Shown here: positions 6,687 to 16,733 of the stretch, piece by piece
How positions within the stretch are numbered: position 1 is the first letter of the stretch
Layout: each line of letters begins with the position of its first letter
Source of the DNA: an uncultured Bacteroidales bacterium
GTDB taxonomy: Bacteria; Bacteroidota; Bacteroidia; Bacteroidales; Paludibacteraceae
Reading direction: 5' to 3'
DNA length: 64,000 bases
Assembly (NCBI GenBank): GCA_946616535.1
Contig: CAMOJA010000004.1
Coordinates: 1 to 64,000 of the forward strand
Program-made: the position numbers and the translations under genes
The notes under the pieces: generated by a model
Told to the model about the DNA's origin: nothing
Seen by the model: only the letters and a program-made list of their open reading frames with translations
Databases searched by the model: none

Positions 6687-8969
6687 CTAATCAGGAATAA
6701 TTCCAGTTTCGACCGCAGAATAGAAATCACTGTAGTCATAAATGCCATCTCTCATATTAGTGGAAAGACTATCCTCGACTACTTTAATAAAATAGTCCGA
6801 ATTTGTTTCATTATTCACAAATGAGATAAACTTTTGTAGATAATCTTTATTTTGAGTACCATCCTTCATCATTATTAAAAGAATATCTTCAATAGGATAA
6901 ATCTTTCGTTTGTCCTGATAAACCATTTTATCCGATGACTGTAATTGCTCCTTCTTAATAGTATTCAGACAACGGATCACTTTACTGTTCACGTTATCTT
7001 TATTACCCAAAATTGGGGAAATAAGATCTCTTAGGCTCTTAATCTTTTTAGACAAATCGTATTCTTTATCAGCGTACTGAAACACATCGTTTGTTATAGC
7101 AGACTGATCAATATTGAACAGTTCTAACGCAATTCTATTACTGAGTTTCGCGGGATTACAGATATTAAAAAAATGGAAATCCTGCTTATCATCATTTCTT
7201 ATGAGTTCATCTCTTAGGTCAAATAGCGTTGTATCCCATGTGGAAAAAAATAAGTCTTCATCGTTAATGTATGCATTATCCGTCAAAAGATATAGCATTT
7301 GGCTCACATCATTGCTTATTGCATGCTGAGTCTTACTCTTATTTTTTAGCATAAGTTGTTTTTCATAAACTGTCTTGCATTGTACAAAAGTGTCAAATCT
7401 TTCTTCCTCAATAATCTCAACCCCGTAATCTTGTAATATGTTCTTTAAATCCTTTACAGTGTCTGCAACAAAATACGTACTATTAGCATCAAGATTATCA
7501 AATCCTAATGAGTATATAAAATCACTAAGTGAATCTATTTTTTCGTTTATCTCAAATAAATCGTTCTCCCTCATATAATGGTAATAGTTGTAAAAGCTAT
7601 TTGATGTCTCTCCTAAGTATTCAGTAAAGGGGCATTCATCTAACCATGATAGTTGGAGAGCCTTTTTAACTTCCCAAGCAACTTCATACAAATAATCCCA
7701 ATATACCCGAATCTCAATTCTATCTTTATTTTGATCGCAGATATTAAGAAGGCTAGACATTGAGCTATAGTCTATGTCAACCCAATCTGAAATAACACAA
7801 TCCGAAAACTTAGATAGTAATAAATACACAATGGCAGGAGTGTCGAAAAAAAGAATCTTCTTTTTGTGATTGATATACCTTTCAAGCTTGTTGGACTTAT
7901 ATAGGCTCAAAAATGATTCACTTGCAGTAATCCTATTCAAATACGAGTTATTATCACATAACTCTTTTATGGCATCATACAACTCATCGGTAACCGTTGC
8001 GTCTTGACACCTCTTCTTGAGATGTGACTTGAAGTTATCAATTAACTCTTTTTGACTGACATCAATAACTCCATCAACATCTGATTTGTAAAAGTTCTTG
8101 TAAAGCTTTTTGACATCTTCTAGAATTGAATCAGATAGTGAGGGTTTATAAACGCCAAAACGCTTTAAAATATCATTAAACTGGGTCAAAAACTCTTCCT
8201 CTATGAGCCCGGAGGTTGCGATGATATCCTTAATACTCTTCTTTTCAGATTCGGATAAAGAAACAGTACCACTTACTTGGTCATAAATAGCCCTCCCGTC
8301 ATATGACAACTCTTGAACAGTATCAACAATATTTGGTACTTTTATTTTAGCCTTTGAAAAAACTTCTTCGCCCAGTTCTTTTATAGACAAACTGCCACGA
8401 TCAAACATAATTGAGACAATAATCGAATTAAGGATGCATTTTTTAATACCGGATGTATCCTTACCAGAGGCCAACATCTGATACAACACTTTCGTTGCCT
8501 TATCAAGAGTAAAAACCGAAGGATCTGGTTTTACTAGAGAATACAAATAATCCTCAAGCTCAGGGCAATCTAACTGAGACAACCTATGGCCATCATATAT
8601 ATTAAGATCGATACTATAACTTCTTTGTGCGTAAGCTTTATACTCATTAATTTTATCATCAGATAGACAAACAGAGCAAAAGAAATCGAAGTTTGAAGAG
8701 TACTTATAATCCGACACGAGTCTATCAACTTTAACAAGGTCGTCATATAATTTACTCTTCACATTCTTGTTTACTGTAATCTGAACACATCGTTTCTGTT
8801 CTCGTCTGTTTTGAAAAAGTTTAATATCACACCCTCCATCTCCAGCACCATCAACAGAAACCACCTCGTTGAGTAAATAATTACGCTCGAAGATCATAAC
8901 AGCTTCAGTGAAACGCTCGGGAGATAGTGATTGAATTGCAGTTCTTAAAAAGTCTCCTTTACTACTCAT
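6687..8969 (-). CDS. Restriction-endonuclease-fold / PIN-like two-domain protein
   Basis: The 760-residue protein begins with a probable Mrr-like PD-(D/E)XK domain: E22, GAGDGGCDIKLF with D48, and CVQITVNK at 61-68 in place of QxK. A helical middle follows. Residues about 370-590 look like a PIN-type RNase, with the acidic set D376 (LFFDTPAI), E429/E433 (YEVAWE), D554 (SNDVSQM) and D579 (TWDTTL) on the expected strands and helices. The C-terminal 170 residues are unassigned. It lies 224 bases downstream of the SIR2 gene in the same direction. Both domains are common effectors in prokaryotic immunity, so a nuclease role in a defence operon is a fair inference. Confidence 0.7.
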   Translation of the reverse strand: MSSKGDFLRTAIQSLSPERFTEAVMIFERNYLLNEVVSVDGAGDGGCDIKLFQNRREQKRCVQITVNKNVKSKLYDDLVKVDRLVSDYKYSSNFDFFCSVCLSDDKINEYKAYAQRSYSIDLNIYDGHRLSQLDCPELEDYLYSLVKPDPSVFTLDKATKVLYQMLASGKDTSGIKKCILNSIIVSIMFDRGSLSIKELGEEVFSKAKIKVPNIVDTVQELSYDGRAIYDQVSGTVSLSESEKKSIKDIIATSGLIEEEFLTQFNDILKRFGVYKPSLSDSILEDVKKLYKNFYKSDVDGVIDVSQKELIDNFKSHLKKRCQDATVTDELYDAIKELCDNNSYLNRITASESFLSLYKSNKLERYINHKKKILFFDTPAIVYLLLSKFSDCVISDWVDIDYSSMSSLLNICDQNKDRIEIRVYWDYLYEVAWEVKKALQLSWLDECPFTEYLGETSNSFYNYYHYMRENDLFEINEKIDSLSDFIYSLGFDNLDANSTYFVADTVKDLKNILQDYGVEIIEEERFDTFVQCKTVYEKQLMLKNKSKTQHAISNDVSQMLYLLTDNAYINDEDLFFSTWDTTLFDLRDELIRNDDKQDFHFFNICNPAKLSNRIALELFNIDQSAITNDVFQYADKEYDLSKKIKSLRDLISPILGNKDNVNSKVIRCLNTIKKEQLQSSDKMVYQDKRKIYPIEDILLIMMKDGTQNKDYLQKFISFVNNETNSDYFIKVVEDSLSTNMRDGIYDYSDFYSAVETGIIPD

Positions 8970-9193
8970 ATGATAATTATATTACAATATTAACATCTTT
9001 GCCTTATAAACCGTCACTAATATACAATTGATATTCTTTACCTGTTGATTATACTACATTCAAATATAAGTATAAAAAATAACACATACACCAATAATGG
9101 AACAATAAAGCTTTTGTATCACTATACTTCTCCTTTCCCCACATTTCAATCAAAGCATCTCTGACTCAAGTTAAACGCCAGTATTAATACAAC

Positions 9194-11047
9194 TCATTGC
9201 TCATCTATTACATCACTATATAAATACCTCTCCACCCCATCCTTATTCTCGATCCGGAAATGCATTGTCTCATCATCAAGCCTGGTATTCTCCAGTATAC
9301 GCCCATTAAACATCATAGTTTCACAGAAGACCGGAAAGCATATGCCCCCGATTTCAATACCTTTTTCTAAAGTGCGCTTGCTCACAACTGCATACGTAGA
9401 GCCAACGGGATAATCGTAATCTGGAGAATATGAACAGTCAAAACTTAGGGTACGTTTTGAATTAACCACCCTAATCTCTTTTTTCAGATAAGCAAGAACG
9501 ATAGACGCAGCCTCCATACGGTCTTTATCATATGGTTCATAATATTTGAATTTCTCTCCATATGCAAGTTCAATCGATTTCAGTTTCGACGCATATTCCA
9601 GCCATTGTTTAACAATTCGAATCTTATCCTGAGTAGGAGCATATTTCTTCAGTTTTCCTCTATTCAAAAACAGTTCCGCATCGGCACCCTCCAAATAAGC
9701 GCCAATCGCAGTAAAGATACGGATAGCTAAATCGTTATCTTTATATTTATCCTTTACTGTCATATTGAAGTCACATGTTATCCCCTGCCCATTGTCATTT
9801 ATTCGGATAACAACTTTTAAAGATAGCACAGGACACCCCCATTTCATAATTACACCATCTCTGGCCCCATAACTTGACATCGTCCACTCTTCCAGGATGC
9901 CACGGCTGGGGACACTCAATCTCATTTGAACTTTGTTCTCGCTTGGGCCGATATACAAATCCTGATTCATACCGTCCCAGTCAAACCTCAAACCATTTAC
10001 ACGTGTCTCAAGGTGCTGCAATTCCTCACTTGGAATCTTTACCATAGGTCCAGAGCCGAACTCAAAATCATTAAAATCTGCAACCGAAAAGCCTCTGGTA
10101 AAGATATCGAGTGGCTTCGTTGTCATATGTATCTGAACATTGGGAGAGCCTTTAAGAGCCGAATATCCATTGATATTAACTTCCGATACCTTTCTTTTTA
10201 ATGATATACTCAGATTATTTAAAAGAGCGAACTTCGCGGCGGTCTCTTCCGAACAGTTCAAGCAATGTAAGTCCTCAGCATAGTGATCTTTCAAACTTTG
10301 AACTACAGATGCGGAAAACTTTTCCGCATCCGATATAACTGGTTTAATTCCAAGAGAATAAAGCTTTTTCTTCTGAACTTCAGATATGGAAGGGGCGACC
10401 ATGAACAACCCCTTGGCGCCACTTCCTAATCTGGACTTAATATCTTCAATCAGGTTAAGCACATTCCCATCGGAGATACTATAGCCAACAAAGACAACAT
10501 GATGTTTTGTAAACTCAGAAAGAACATGGTCCCAAAGGATTGGATTCGACGGCGATTTTATCGTTCTGCGATAATCCTCGGCAGACAAAACTATACTCCC
10601 CAACTCATTGACATCACCATGTATCTTGTAAAGATGTGTCTGTCTTTCTTGGAAACAACAACACTCAGAATCCTTCCTGAAAACCTGTATGCCACCACAA
10701 CAAAAAGCATCCTCAATCAGCGTATCATAATTCGTTGTTACGATAGTATGAATATGAGGGATAAGCGCTAAATTATTATGAAAAGCCTGGGGAGCAAGTC
10801 CCGAAAAACTCTTCTTGATTATTTCATCACGTTTTAAAGAGTTCCCTTCTTGAAGCATCAGTCTGGATGAAGTTTCTTGGAGATTATTCTCATCGACCCC
10901 TTCCCTCATCGAATCGTTCAATTCCTCATAAAACTTCTTTGACAAAGCGGACGCTGACGGAGCGACCGGTATTGAACACCCGGATCCGACAAACAGTGTT
11001 ACATCTTCTTTCCTAACCAAAGAACAAATATCATTCAGTGTTTCCAT
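9194..11047 (-). CDS. SIR2-family protein, likely NAD+-consuming defence effector
   Basis: The first 250 residues carry the SIR2 set. VTLFVGSGCSIP is the nucleotide loop and IVTTNYDTLIEDAF the TNxD motif. YKIHGDV holds the catalytic histidine, and VFVGYSISDGNVLNL completes the Rossmann part. No zinc-ribbon cysteine quartet is evident, as in the SIR2 NADases of Thoeris, DSR and SIR2-STAND systems. The remaining 370 residues are an unassigned beta-rich region that may be sensor or binding surface. The start is 14 bases after the stop of the DUF4365-STAND gene, so the two are certainly one operon. Known SIR2 effectors deplete NAD+ on phage sensing; that activity is inferred here. Confidence 0.85.
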   Translation of the reverse strand: METLNDICSLVRKEDVTLFVGSGCSIPVAPSASALSKKFYEELNDSMREGVDENNLQETSSRLMLQEGNSLKRDEIIKKSFSGLAPQAFHNNLALIPHIHTIVTTNYDTLIEDAFCCGGIQVFRKDSECCCFQERQTHLYKIHGDVNELGSIVLSAEDYRRTIKSPSNPILWDHVLSEFTKHHVVFVGYSISDGNVLNLIEDIKSRLGSGAKGLFMVAPSISEVQKKKLYSLGIKPVISDAEKFSASVVQSLKDHYAEDLHCLNCSEETAAKFALLNNLSISLKRKVSEVNINGYSALKGSPNVQIHMTTKPLDIFTRGFSVADFNDFEFGSGPMVKIPSEELQHLETRVNGLRFDWDGMNQDLYIGPSENKVQMRLSVPSRGILEEWTMSSYGARDGVIMKWGCPVLSLKVVIRINDNGQGITCDFNMTVKDKYKDNDLAIRIFTAIGAYLEGADAELFLNRGKLKKYAPTQDKIRIVKQWLEYASKLKSIELAYGEKFKYYEPYDKDRMEAASIVLAYLKKEIRVVNSKRTLSFDCSYSPDYDYPVGSTYAVVSKRTLEKGIEIGGICFPVFCETMMFNGRILENTRLDDETMHFRIENKDGVERYLYSDVIDEQ

Positions 11048-11061
11048 CTAACACACTAATA

Positions 11062-14000
11062 CTAATTGAGCTTATCCAACGCAGAATAAATGACTCGATT
11101 CCCCCTAAAAATATACTCATCAAACATATCAATTATCTCATTCAACGATTCTTCATCTTCTTCCTCTTTTAATCTACCATATATCTTTAAGAGTACTTTT
11201 ACCACTTCTTCATCTGAAAACTGTTCATTATCAATACCAGAGAGAACCTGTTCTTGTATGAACTTATAGCACTCTACCGGATAACTTGAAATACACTTTG
11301 TAACGTATTCTAGTTGCGAGTAAATATCACGGTGCTTTATCATCTTCCATGATTTTGCCCATTCTCTATAGAAAGTAAAAGCTTCTACAGGCAGTTCATC
11401 ACAATGCAGGCAAAAAGCATCAATAATAGCCTCTCTTCCATCCGATGAATAGCACTCCAAAAATTTCTTTGAATACAGGGTATAATCAGGATCATTGAAC
11501 ATCTTAATTGACACTTTTATTATTTCTGCTATAACGTTCTCGTCATTGTGCGTAAGAATCCGTTCTAGCATTTCTTCACATACGTCCTTGCAACGGCTAA
11601 CACTTAGTCCATAGAAACAAATCAACGAAAGGATGTTATGGCTTCTACAGTCCTTCTCTATTTTGTTTACATAATCGGATACCAAATCTGGTTTATGATA
11701 GAAGCACCATTGAATAGCATCAGCTCGAAGAGGCAAAGCCTCTGGTCCCATAAACTCTAAACTTTTCTTTAGAAGCGGGAAATACAAGTTCGCATCAAAA
11801 TGCTCTTTCACATATAAATAATGCATCGGCAAAGTCCTCAAGCTTTCATTTAAAGAAGGAACCAAGTTTAAAAGAGTATCATATGCCTGTTGTCTTCTTT
11901 CTGGAATTGCTGTCAATTGGATAAGAAGTTCAATCGCACGTCCCTGTTTTGAGTTAATGGCCCGGTTAATCATATTGTTAACAATATTATCCAACTTCGT
12001 TTCGTCCTCATTAACTTTACTTGTCAACAGCCGCTCATCAAGTGGCATATTAATAACATCAATGATTACAGGCAAAATCTCGTCAATATACAGACTATTA
12101 CTCTTGCAATAATGCCCTGTTATTTGCTTAAATGAGTAACTATTCTCAGATGCATATTCTACCGAGATATACTTTTTGGCAAGAGGCCACATCTCATCAA
12201 TGCTCACGCCAGCATCTAACAATCCTTCTATTCCAGATATTATATAGAATGGCCTAATATCATCCCTTCTTGCGATATCAAAGACGAAATCTTTGAATTT
12301 ATCTGGATCTGAGGAGACACATTTCTTAAAAGCGTCAGCATGGACATTCAAATCAATAGGATGCGCATGGGAATGCCAGTGTTTTGTCTCATCGAGTTTC
12401 AAAAAAGAACTAAGCCAATTGTCAGTAGAAAATTTAGCATAAGTAGCGCTATCTGTTATTCCGCCACAATATACTGCCATCGTAACTGAGTGCCTATCTC
12501 TTTCTATAAAAATCTTTCTTCCAAATCGTCTAAAAAGTTCTCCCATACATTTCTTCATCTCTGGTAGCAAACCATCATCAGGTAATGTATTACATATTAA
12601 TTCCCATTTTTCACGCCAAAGATTAGGGAAGAGCAGGTCACTGTATTGTCTGTCTCTGTCAACGTACATATCGGAAGAAGAGACATATGACAGGAGAAGT
12701 CTCTGGTACTTATGTGCACGAAGACTATTCAGTGTTGAATACCACGACTTCAGCATTTTCATGAAATAGAATTCAACTGAACCCTGAAGGTACTTTTCTA
12801 TTATCGAAGAACTCGCTAACAACGATTCAACTCTCTTATTATGCAACTCTGGGTGCTCAGCAATTGCTAGCAGAGCCATCGCAACAGAGGTCTCATTATT
12901 AAGTGATAATAATTCATCTACGATAGGAATAATCAAAGCTTGGTCCGAAGAGTACTTAAGAAGTAACTGTTCATATAACTTAATGATTTTTTCCAAATAC
13001 TCATTGGAAGAGTAATCATCAATACTTTTTGCAATCGTGAAGCCGTGATATCCCTCAGATGAGTTTTTACTTATATACTGAATCAAACTGGAGTTTAGAA
13101 GAAAAAGACATTGTCGAGGATGTGTTTGAGAGAGATTCTTGAAAAGCACATCAACTAACTCATAACCGTCGTGATTGTGAGTGCGAATACCTGATTCCAA
13201 ATATCTTAAAAGCAGTTCTCCGGCCTCTTCCAATCCAAACTTCTCGTTGCTTTGCAATGCATCTTGAATCCAACTTACGATAAAATAGCTATTGGAATCA
13301 CTGACACTCCTGAATGCCTCGATTACCTTATTGTTACGATAATCATTATGCCCCCTCAATACGTATGACCTCGCAAATGCTTTTGTATCTTTATCATTAA
13401 TTGAATCTATCAACAAAAACACATCATCTGGATGCTGAAATGAATAACGGGTAAGTGTGCTCAGCATGGGCATTAGCAGCATGCCACCTCTTAATGAATC
13501 AGGCAAGAATGCTTTCAGTAAGACAAAAGCAGTTCTATACCATTTTTCGCCCTGAACCCCTCTGAAGAAATGATTAAGAATTCTTTCATCCGAATAACAG
13601 ACTTGCTTAACTAATCTCTTCTCAGAAGGCCTTGGATCATCAGATGTTGCAAGAGTAGATATCGCCAGCAATTTGATGTGGAGACGTATTCTCTCAGAGG
13701 TCATAAGTTTCTGTATTTCCAAAGCATATCCGGAATCGTTATGACCCCTGTTATACTCCAGGACAGCCTTTACAGTAGATCGTATTTCAAGTCCCTGAAA
13801 CTCGTTTTCCAAATCAGAGATGAATGACTTATTCTGAGTAATGTAGTACCTTGCCAAGGCATAGTCGTAAAATGTCTGGTGGAAAAAAGAAACAAATCTC
13901 CCTTCTGGGATTATTATGCCATTACTTGCAAGATACTCAAAAGCCCCGCGTAAATATGAAATAGGTTGCCAAATCGGTTTTAATGTCCCTGTTTGTTTGA

Positions 14001-15369
14001 TACATTCCGCAATACTGAATAACACTCGTTCGGTGTCATCTCTATTTATTGTTGAAGGCAACCCGTTCAGGCCGGAGTCCCATAATGCATCATATAGTTC
14101 AATAGGACTGCTGAAATTAAGGCTGCTTTTATTCCTTTGATACAAGAAGCAGTATGAATTAAGATACTGAACGTTCCTCAAGAGAGAGAGAGTAATGGGG
14201 CTTATCTTATTAACCAGTTCCTGATTCAGTCGCAATAAAACAGTCTTCACGACATCTTCTGACAACAGCCCTAATTCAACTATGTTTGAATTCTCTTTTA
14301 TACCACTTAATACAGCATCAAACTCTAAATCATATTTCCTACACGAAACTACTGCTCTAACATTAGGCCAGTCTCCAATAGCCGTTAACACATCTATCAA
14401 AGTGTTTAATCGGTTTCTATCAGCAGACAGGCTTTGAGACAAAGCATCTATTTGATCAATGACAAAGACCAGGGATTTATGACTTGACGCATAAAAAGCG
14501 ATGGTTTCATAAACCGTTTCCAGGGAGATAGGATTGTTGGTCTCATCAATAGCGTCTGCTTTGATGCAAAGGCTATTTACTCCATTCTTCTCAAGGGTGG
14601 CAATCAAGTCTTTAATAACCACAGACTTTCCAGTGCCTGCATCTCCAACAAGAAGACATATGTTTTTGCTTCCTTTGGGCAGATCTTCTAATATCCAGTT
14701 GTATAATGCTTCAGATTCAGGTCTAGGTATATGGGAGTCTTTCAGACCATGTAACTCCGATGGAGTACTATTAAACGCTATCCTCTGGACTGAAGCAAAT
14801 GATTCTGCCATCTGTTTCTCGTCTTTGATGGCATCCATTCGTTCCTTATATAACCTTTTCCAAACTGTGATTGTATCTTTGACATTCTCTTTCGAACATG
14901 CCTCTTCTGCTTTGAAATGGTATCGAACTGTATCTTGAATTCTTTCAGACCGGCTTTTAAACTCTTCAATCGACTTGTTATCAATGTATTTCCAATAAAA
15001 GTAACCGTTTTCATAATCACATGCTATGAAAATAACGACCTCTCCTTTATGGCGATCTGAATATGCATAGATGGATTTTGGGATATCGTAATACGCGTGA
15101 CCATCAACCGCAGGATATGTAAGATGCTTTACTTGGACGATGATACGCTCATTTGCAGTCCCATCTTTGCATAAAAAATCCAGGTAACCGTCAATATTTG
15201 GCAACGTTCCTGCTTCTTCTAGTTGACTGCAATCGACATCGTCATCAGGAAGGAGATCCTTTATAAAACGAATAGACCTTTTGTCAAGTTTACTTGACTC
15301 TGTCGCATTCTTATTCGGAACAAATCCTTCCATAGCCATAGCATCTAAGTTATACCGCAAGATACGCAT
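11062..15369 (-). CDS. DUF4365-like nuclease / STAND NTPase / helical repeat protein
   Basis: The 1435-residue protein has an N-terminal nuclease-like domain with NIDGYLDF (D60) and VQVKHL (Q79, K81), as in DUF4365. A P-loop GDAGTGKS lies at 242-249. Walker B LVFVIDQIDAL is near 300-310 and an arginine sensor VVSCRKYD near 340. About 1000 residues of helical, probably HEAT-like repeats follow. This layout (nuclease, STAND ATPase, long C-terminal sensor) is that of Avs-type antiviral NLR-like proteins, and the size fits. It heads the operon with the SIR2 gene 14 bases downstream. A weak promoter can be proposed in the AT-rich DNA upstream (TTTG and TAAACTTT separated by 20). Confidence 0.85.
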   Translation of the reverse strand: MRILRYNLDAMAMEGFVPNKNATESSKLDKRSIRFIKDLLPDDDVDCSQLEEAGTLPNIDGYLDFLCKDGTANERIIVQVKHLTYPAVDGHAYYDIPKSIYAYSDRHKGEVVIFIACDYENGYFYWKYIDNKSIEEFKSRSERIQDTVRYHFKAEEACSKENVKDTITVWKRLYKERMDAIKDEKQMAESFASVQRIAFNSTPSELHGLKDSHIPRPESEALYNWILEDLPKGSKNICLLVGDAGTGKSVVIKDLIATLEKNGVNSLCIKADAIDETNNPISLETVYETIAFYASSHKSLVFVIDQIDALSQSLSADRNRLNTLIDVLTAIGDWPNVRAVVSCRKYDLEFDAVLSGIKENSNIVELGLLSEDVVKTVLLRLNQELVNKISPITLSLLRNVQYLNSYCFLYQRNKSSLNFSSPIELYDALWDSGLNGLPSTINRDDTERVLFSIAECIKQTGTLKPIWQPISYLRGAFEYLASNGIIIPEGRFVSFFHQTFYDYALARYYITQNKSFISDLENEFQGLEIRSTVKAVLEYNRGHNDSGYALEIQKLMTSERIRLHIKLLAISTLATSDDPRPSEKRLVKQVCYSDERILNHFFRGVQGEKWYRTAFVLLKAFLPDSLRGGMLLMPMLSTLTRYSFQHPDDVFLLIDSINDKDTKAFARSYVLRGHNDYRNNKVIEAFRSVSDSNSYFIVSWIQDALQSNEKFGLEEAGELLLRYLESGIRTHNHDGYELVDVLFKNLSQTHPRQCLFLLNSSLIQYISKNSSEGYHGFTIAKSIDDYSSNEYLEKIIKLYEQLLLKYSSDQALIIPIVDELLSLNNETSVAMALLAIAEHPELHNKRVESLLASSSIIEKYLQGSVEFYFMKMLKSWYSTLNSLRAHKYQRLLLSYVSSSDMYVDRDRQYSDLLFPNLWREKWELICNTLPDDGLLPEMKKCMGELFRRFGRKIFIERDRHSVTMAVYCGGITDSATYAKFSTDNWLSSFLKLDETKHWHSHAHPIDLNVHADAFKKCVSSDPDKFKDFVFDIARRDDIRPFYIISGIEGLLDAGVSIDEMWPLAKKYISVEYASENSYSFKQITGHYCKSNSLYIDEILPVIIDVINMPLDERLLTSKVNEDETKLDNIVNNMINRAINSKQGRAIELLIQLTAIPERRQQAYDTLLNLVPSLNESLRTLPMHYLYVKEHFDANLYFPLLKKSLEFMGPEALPLRADAIQWCFYHKPDLVSDYVNKIEKDCRSHNILSLICFYGLSVSRCKDVCEEMLERILTHNDENVIAEIIKVSIKMFNDPDYTLYSKKFLECYSSDGREAIIDAFCLHCDELPVEAFTFYREWAKSWKMIKHRDIYSQLEYVTKCISSYPVECYKFIQEQVLSGIDNEQFSDEEVVKVLLKIYGRLKEEEDEESLNEIIDMFDEYIFRGNRVIYSALDKLN

Positions 15370-15552
15370 TATTTCCGGATTTCGAATAAAAGTTTAAATA
15401 GAAAAGAATCGTATGACAAAATAATCATCAGATGCTATTTCTTTCCGTTGTATGTTGTGAAACATAATAAATAATACAATCCAATTCCATTTCGTAAAAG
15501 ACACCATTGTCAAAGATGCTTACAGTAGCATTTAAGGTCCTGCGTATGTGGC
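15370..15552. other. Divergent AT-rich control region
   Basis: This interval separates the STAND operon from the truncated gene copy at 15553. It contains only AT-rich DNA with possible promoter elements toward the STAND gene. No ORF or hairpin stands out. Confidence 0.45.
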
Positions 15553-15684
15553 ATGTTTGTATATGTAAGTTCACGTATGGCTCAATAACAAAAGATAGAT
15601 GTATGAATTATAGGTCATACGACATATTAACAAAGCTAGTACCAAGGGGGCTTGTTACCAGAACAGAGTTGTTTCAGTTAAGGC
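15553..15684 (+). pseudogene. Truncated copy of the 5' end of the membrane-protein gene (at 20423)
   Basis: The 82 bases 15596-15677 align without gaps to 20416-20497, with about 18 mismatches, in the same reading frame (MNYRSYDILTKLVPRGLVTR versus MNFRLYDILAMLVQGILVTG). The preceding 45 bases also align to the promoter region at 20375, but the -7 box TAAGTTTG has become TAAGTTCA. Past 15684 similarity fades. It forms a direct repeat with the intact gene across a 4.8-kb module that carries its own integrase. Confidence 0.75.
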
Positions 15685-15741
15685 TTCTCTACTCTCACGG
15701 TGAACTTCGATATAAGCAAAAACAATTTATTCTTCAACAGG

Positions 15742-16656
15742 CTACAAGGAGGTTACTCTCATTCTAGGATGCTTTGTTAACAGAATCTCACGTTGCTTTT
15801 TTGTTGTTACATGAGTATATATCTCAGTGGTCTTTATGGAACTATGACCAAGTATTTGTTGTATATATCGAATATCAACGTCTTCCTCCAGCAAAAGGGT
15901 TGCGAACGTGTGCCTGAAGGTATGTGGAGTGATATTTTTCTTAATATTTGACTCAGAAACAAGATTATGTATTATTTGCCTAATATTCTGTGGCGTAATA
16001 GGCCGCATCAATCGATTAACAAAAAAATAAGGGCCGTCACTTTTTTTGTTATCCAACCATGCCCTAAGAGCATTAAGCGTTTCATCTTGACAGACAGCCA
16101 CAACTCTTTCCCTATTTCCTTTACCATGTATCTTAATAAACCCAGACGCAAGATTCACATCTTCATTTTTTAGTTTACACAGTTCATCAACTCTTATTCC
16201 AGTAGCAAAAAGAAGTTCTATTATTGCCGAATCTCTGACGCCTAAATAATGCTGTTGTCTATGAGTACTTCTAGCCTTGTCATAAACTAAACGTAGAATT
16301 GTCCTAACTTCATCTATTGTCATAATGAGTGGAAGAGCGGAAGGTGCTTTCATCTTTATAGACATTCTGCGTATTGGATTATTGAACCAATCATTCTCAA
16401 GTTCAATGTATGAAAAGAAGCATTTAAGAGTCGCGAGCTTTCGTTTGACCGTCTTGTGCTTAAAGTTACTTATAGCTTTGAGCCAGATTTGTATATGCAT
16501 CTTTCCAACATAAGCCAAGTTATTTGCACATGATAACTTTTCAAATTGTTTTAAATCTGTTTCATACGCACGAATCGTTTTTTCATTTAGACACTTTTCA
16601 TAGCGGCAATGCCAAATGAACGCTGATATAGACTCGCTAATTTGTTTCTCAATCAT
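15742..16656 (-). CDS. Tyrosine recombinase (XerC/D-like integrase or invertase)
   Basis: The 304-residue protein has a SAM-like N-terminal core-binding domain (SAFIWHCRYEKCLNEKTIRA) and a complete catalytic set: R155 (ATGIRVDEL), K179 (HGKGNRERVV), H245 and R248 (HTFRHTFATLL), H271 (LGHSSI) and Y280 (TTEIYTHV). The length is normal for XerD-like and Bacteroides Tsr-type invertases. It sits at one end of the 4.8-kb module, between the truncated gene copy and the left 24-base inverted repeat at 16710. It could catalyse integration of the module, inversion of the adjacent segment, or both. Confidence 0.93.
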   Translation of the reverse strand: MIEKQISESISAFIWHCRYEKCLNEKTIRAYETDLKQFEKLSCANNLAYVGKMHIQIWLKAISNFKHKTVKRKLATLKCFFSYIELENDWFNNPIRRMSIKMKAPSALPLIMTIDEVRTILRLVYDKARSTHRQQHYLGVRDSAIIELLFATGIRVDELCKLKNEDVNLASGFIKIHGKGNRERVVAVCQDETLNALRAWLDNKKSDGPYFFVNRLMRPITPQNIRQIIHNLVSESNIKKNITPHTFRHTFATLLLEEDVDIRYIQQILGHSSIKTTEIYTHVTTKKQREILLTKHPRMRVTSL

Positions 16657-16709
16657 ACTTTGTCCTTTTATTTAGTCAAGGCTCAAGTATACATAATAAG
16701 ATTGAATGA

Positions 16710-16733
16710 AACTAACGATAATAACTAATTATG
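16710..16733 (+). repeat. Left 24-bp inverted repeat at the ATPase start codon
   Basis: The sequence from AACTAACGATAATAACTAAT through the start codon ATG is identical, in opposite orientation, to 20238-20261. Inside it AACTAA occurs twice, 13 bases apart. The flanks differ. The placement (ending exactly at both start codons, next to a tyrosine recombinase) suggests a recombination site; a shared operator is the alternative. Confidence 0.8.
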
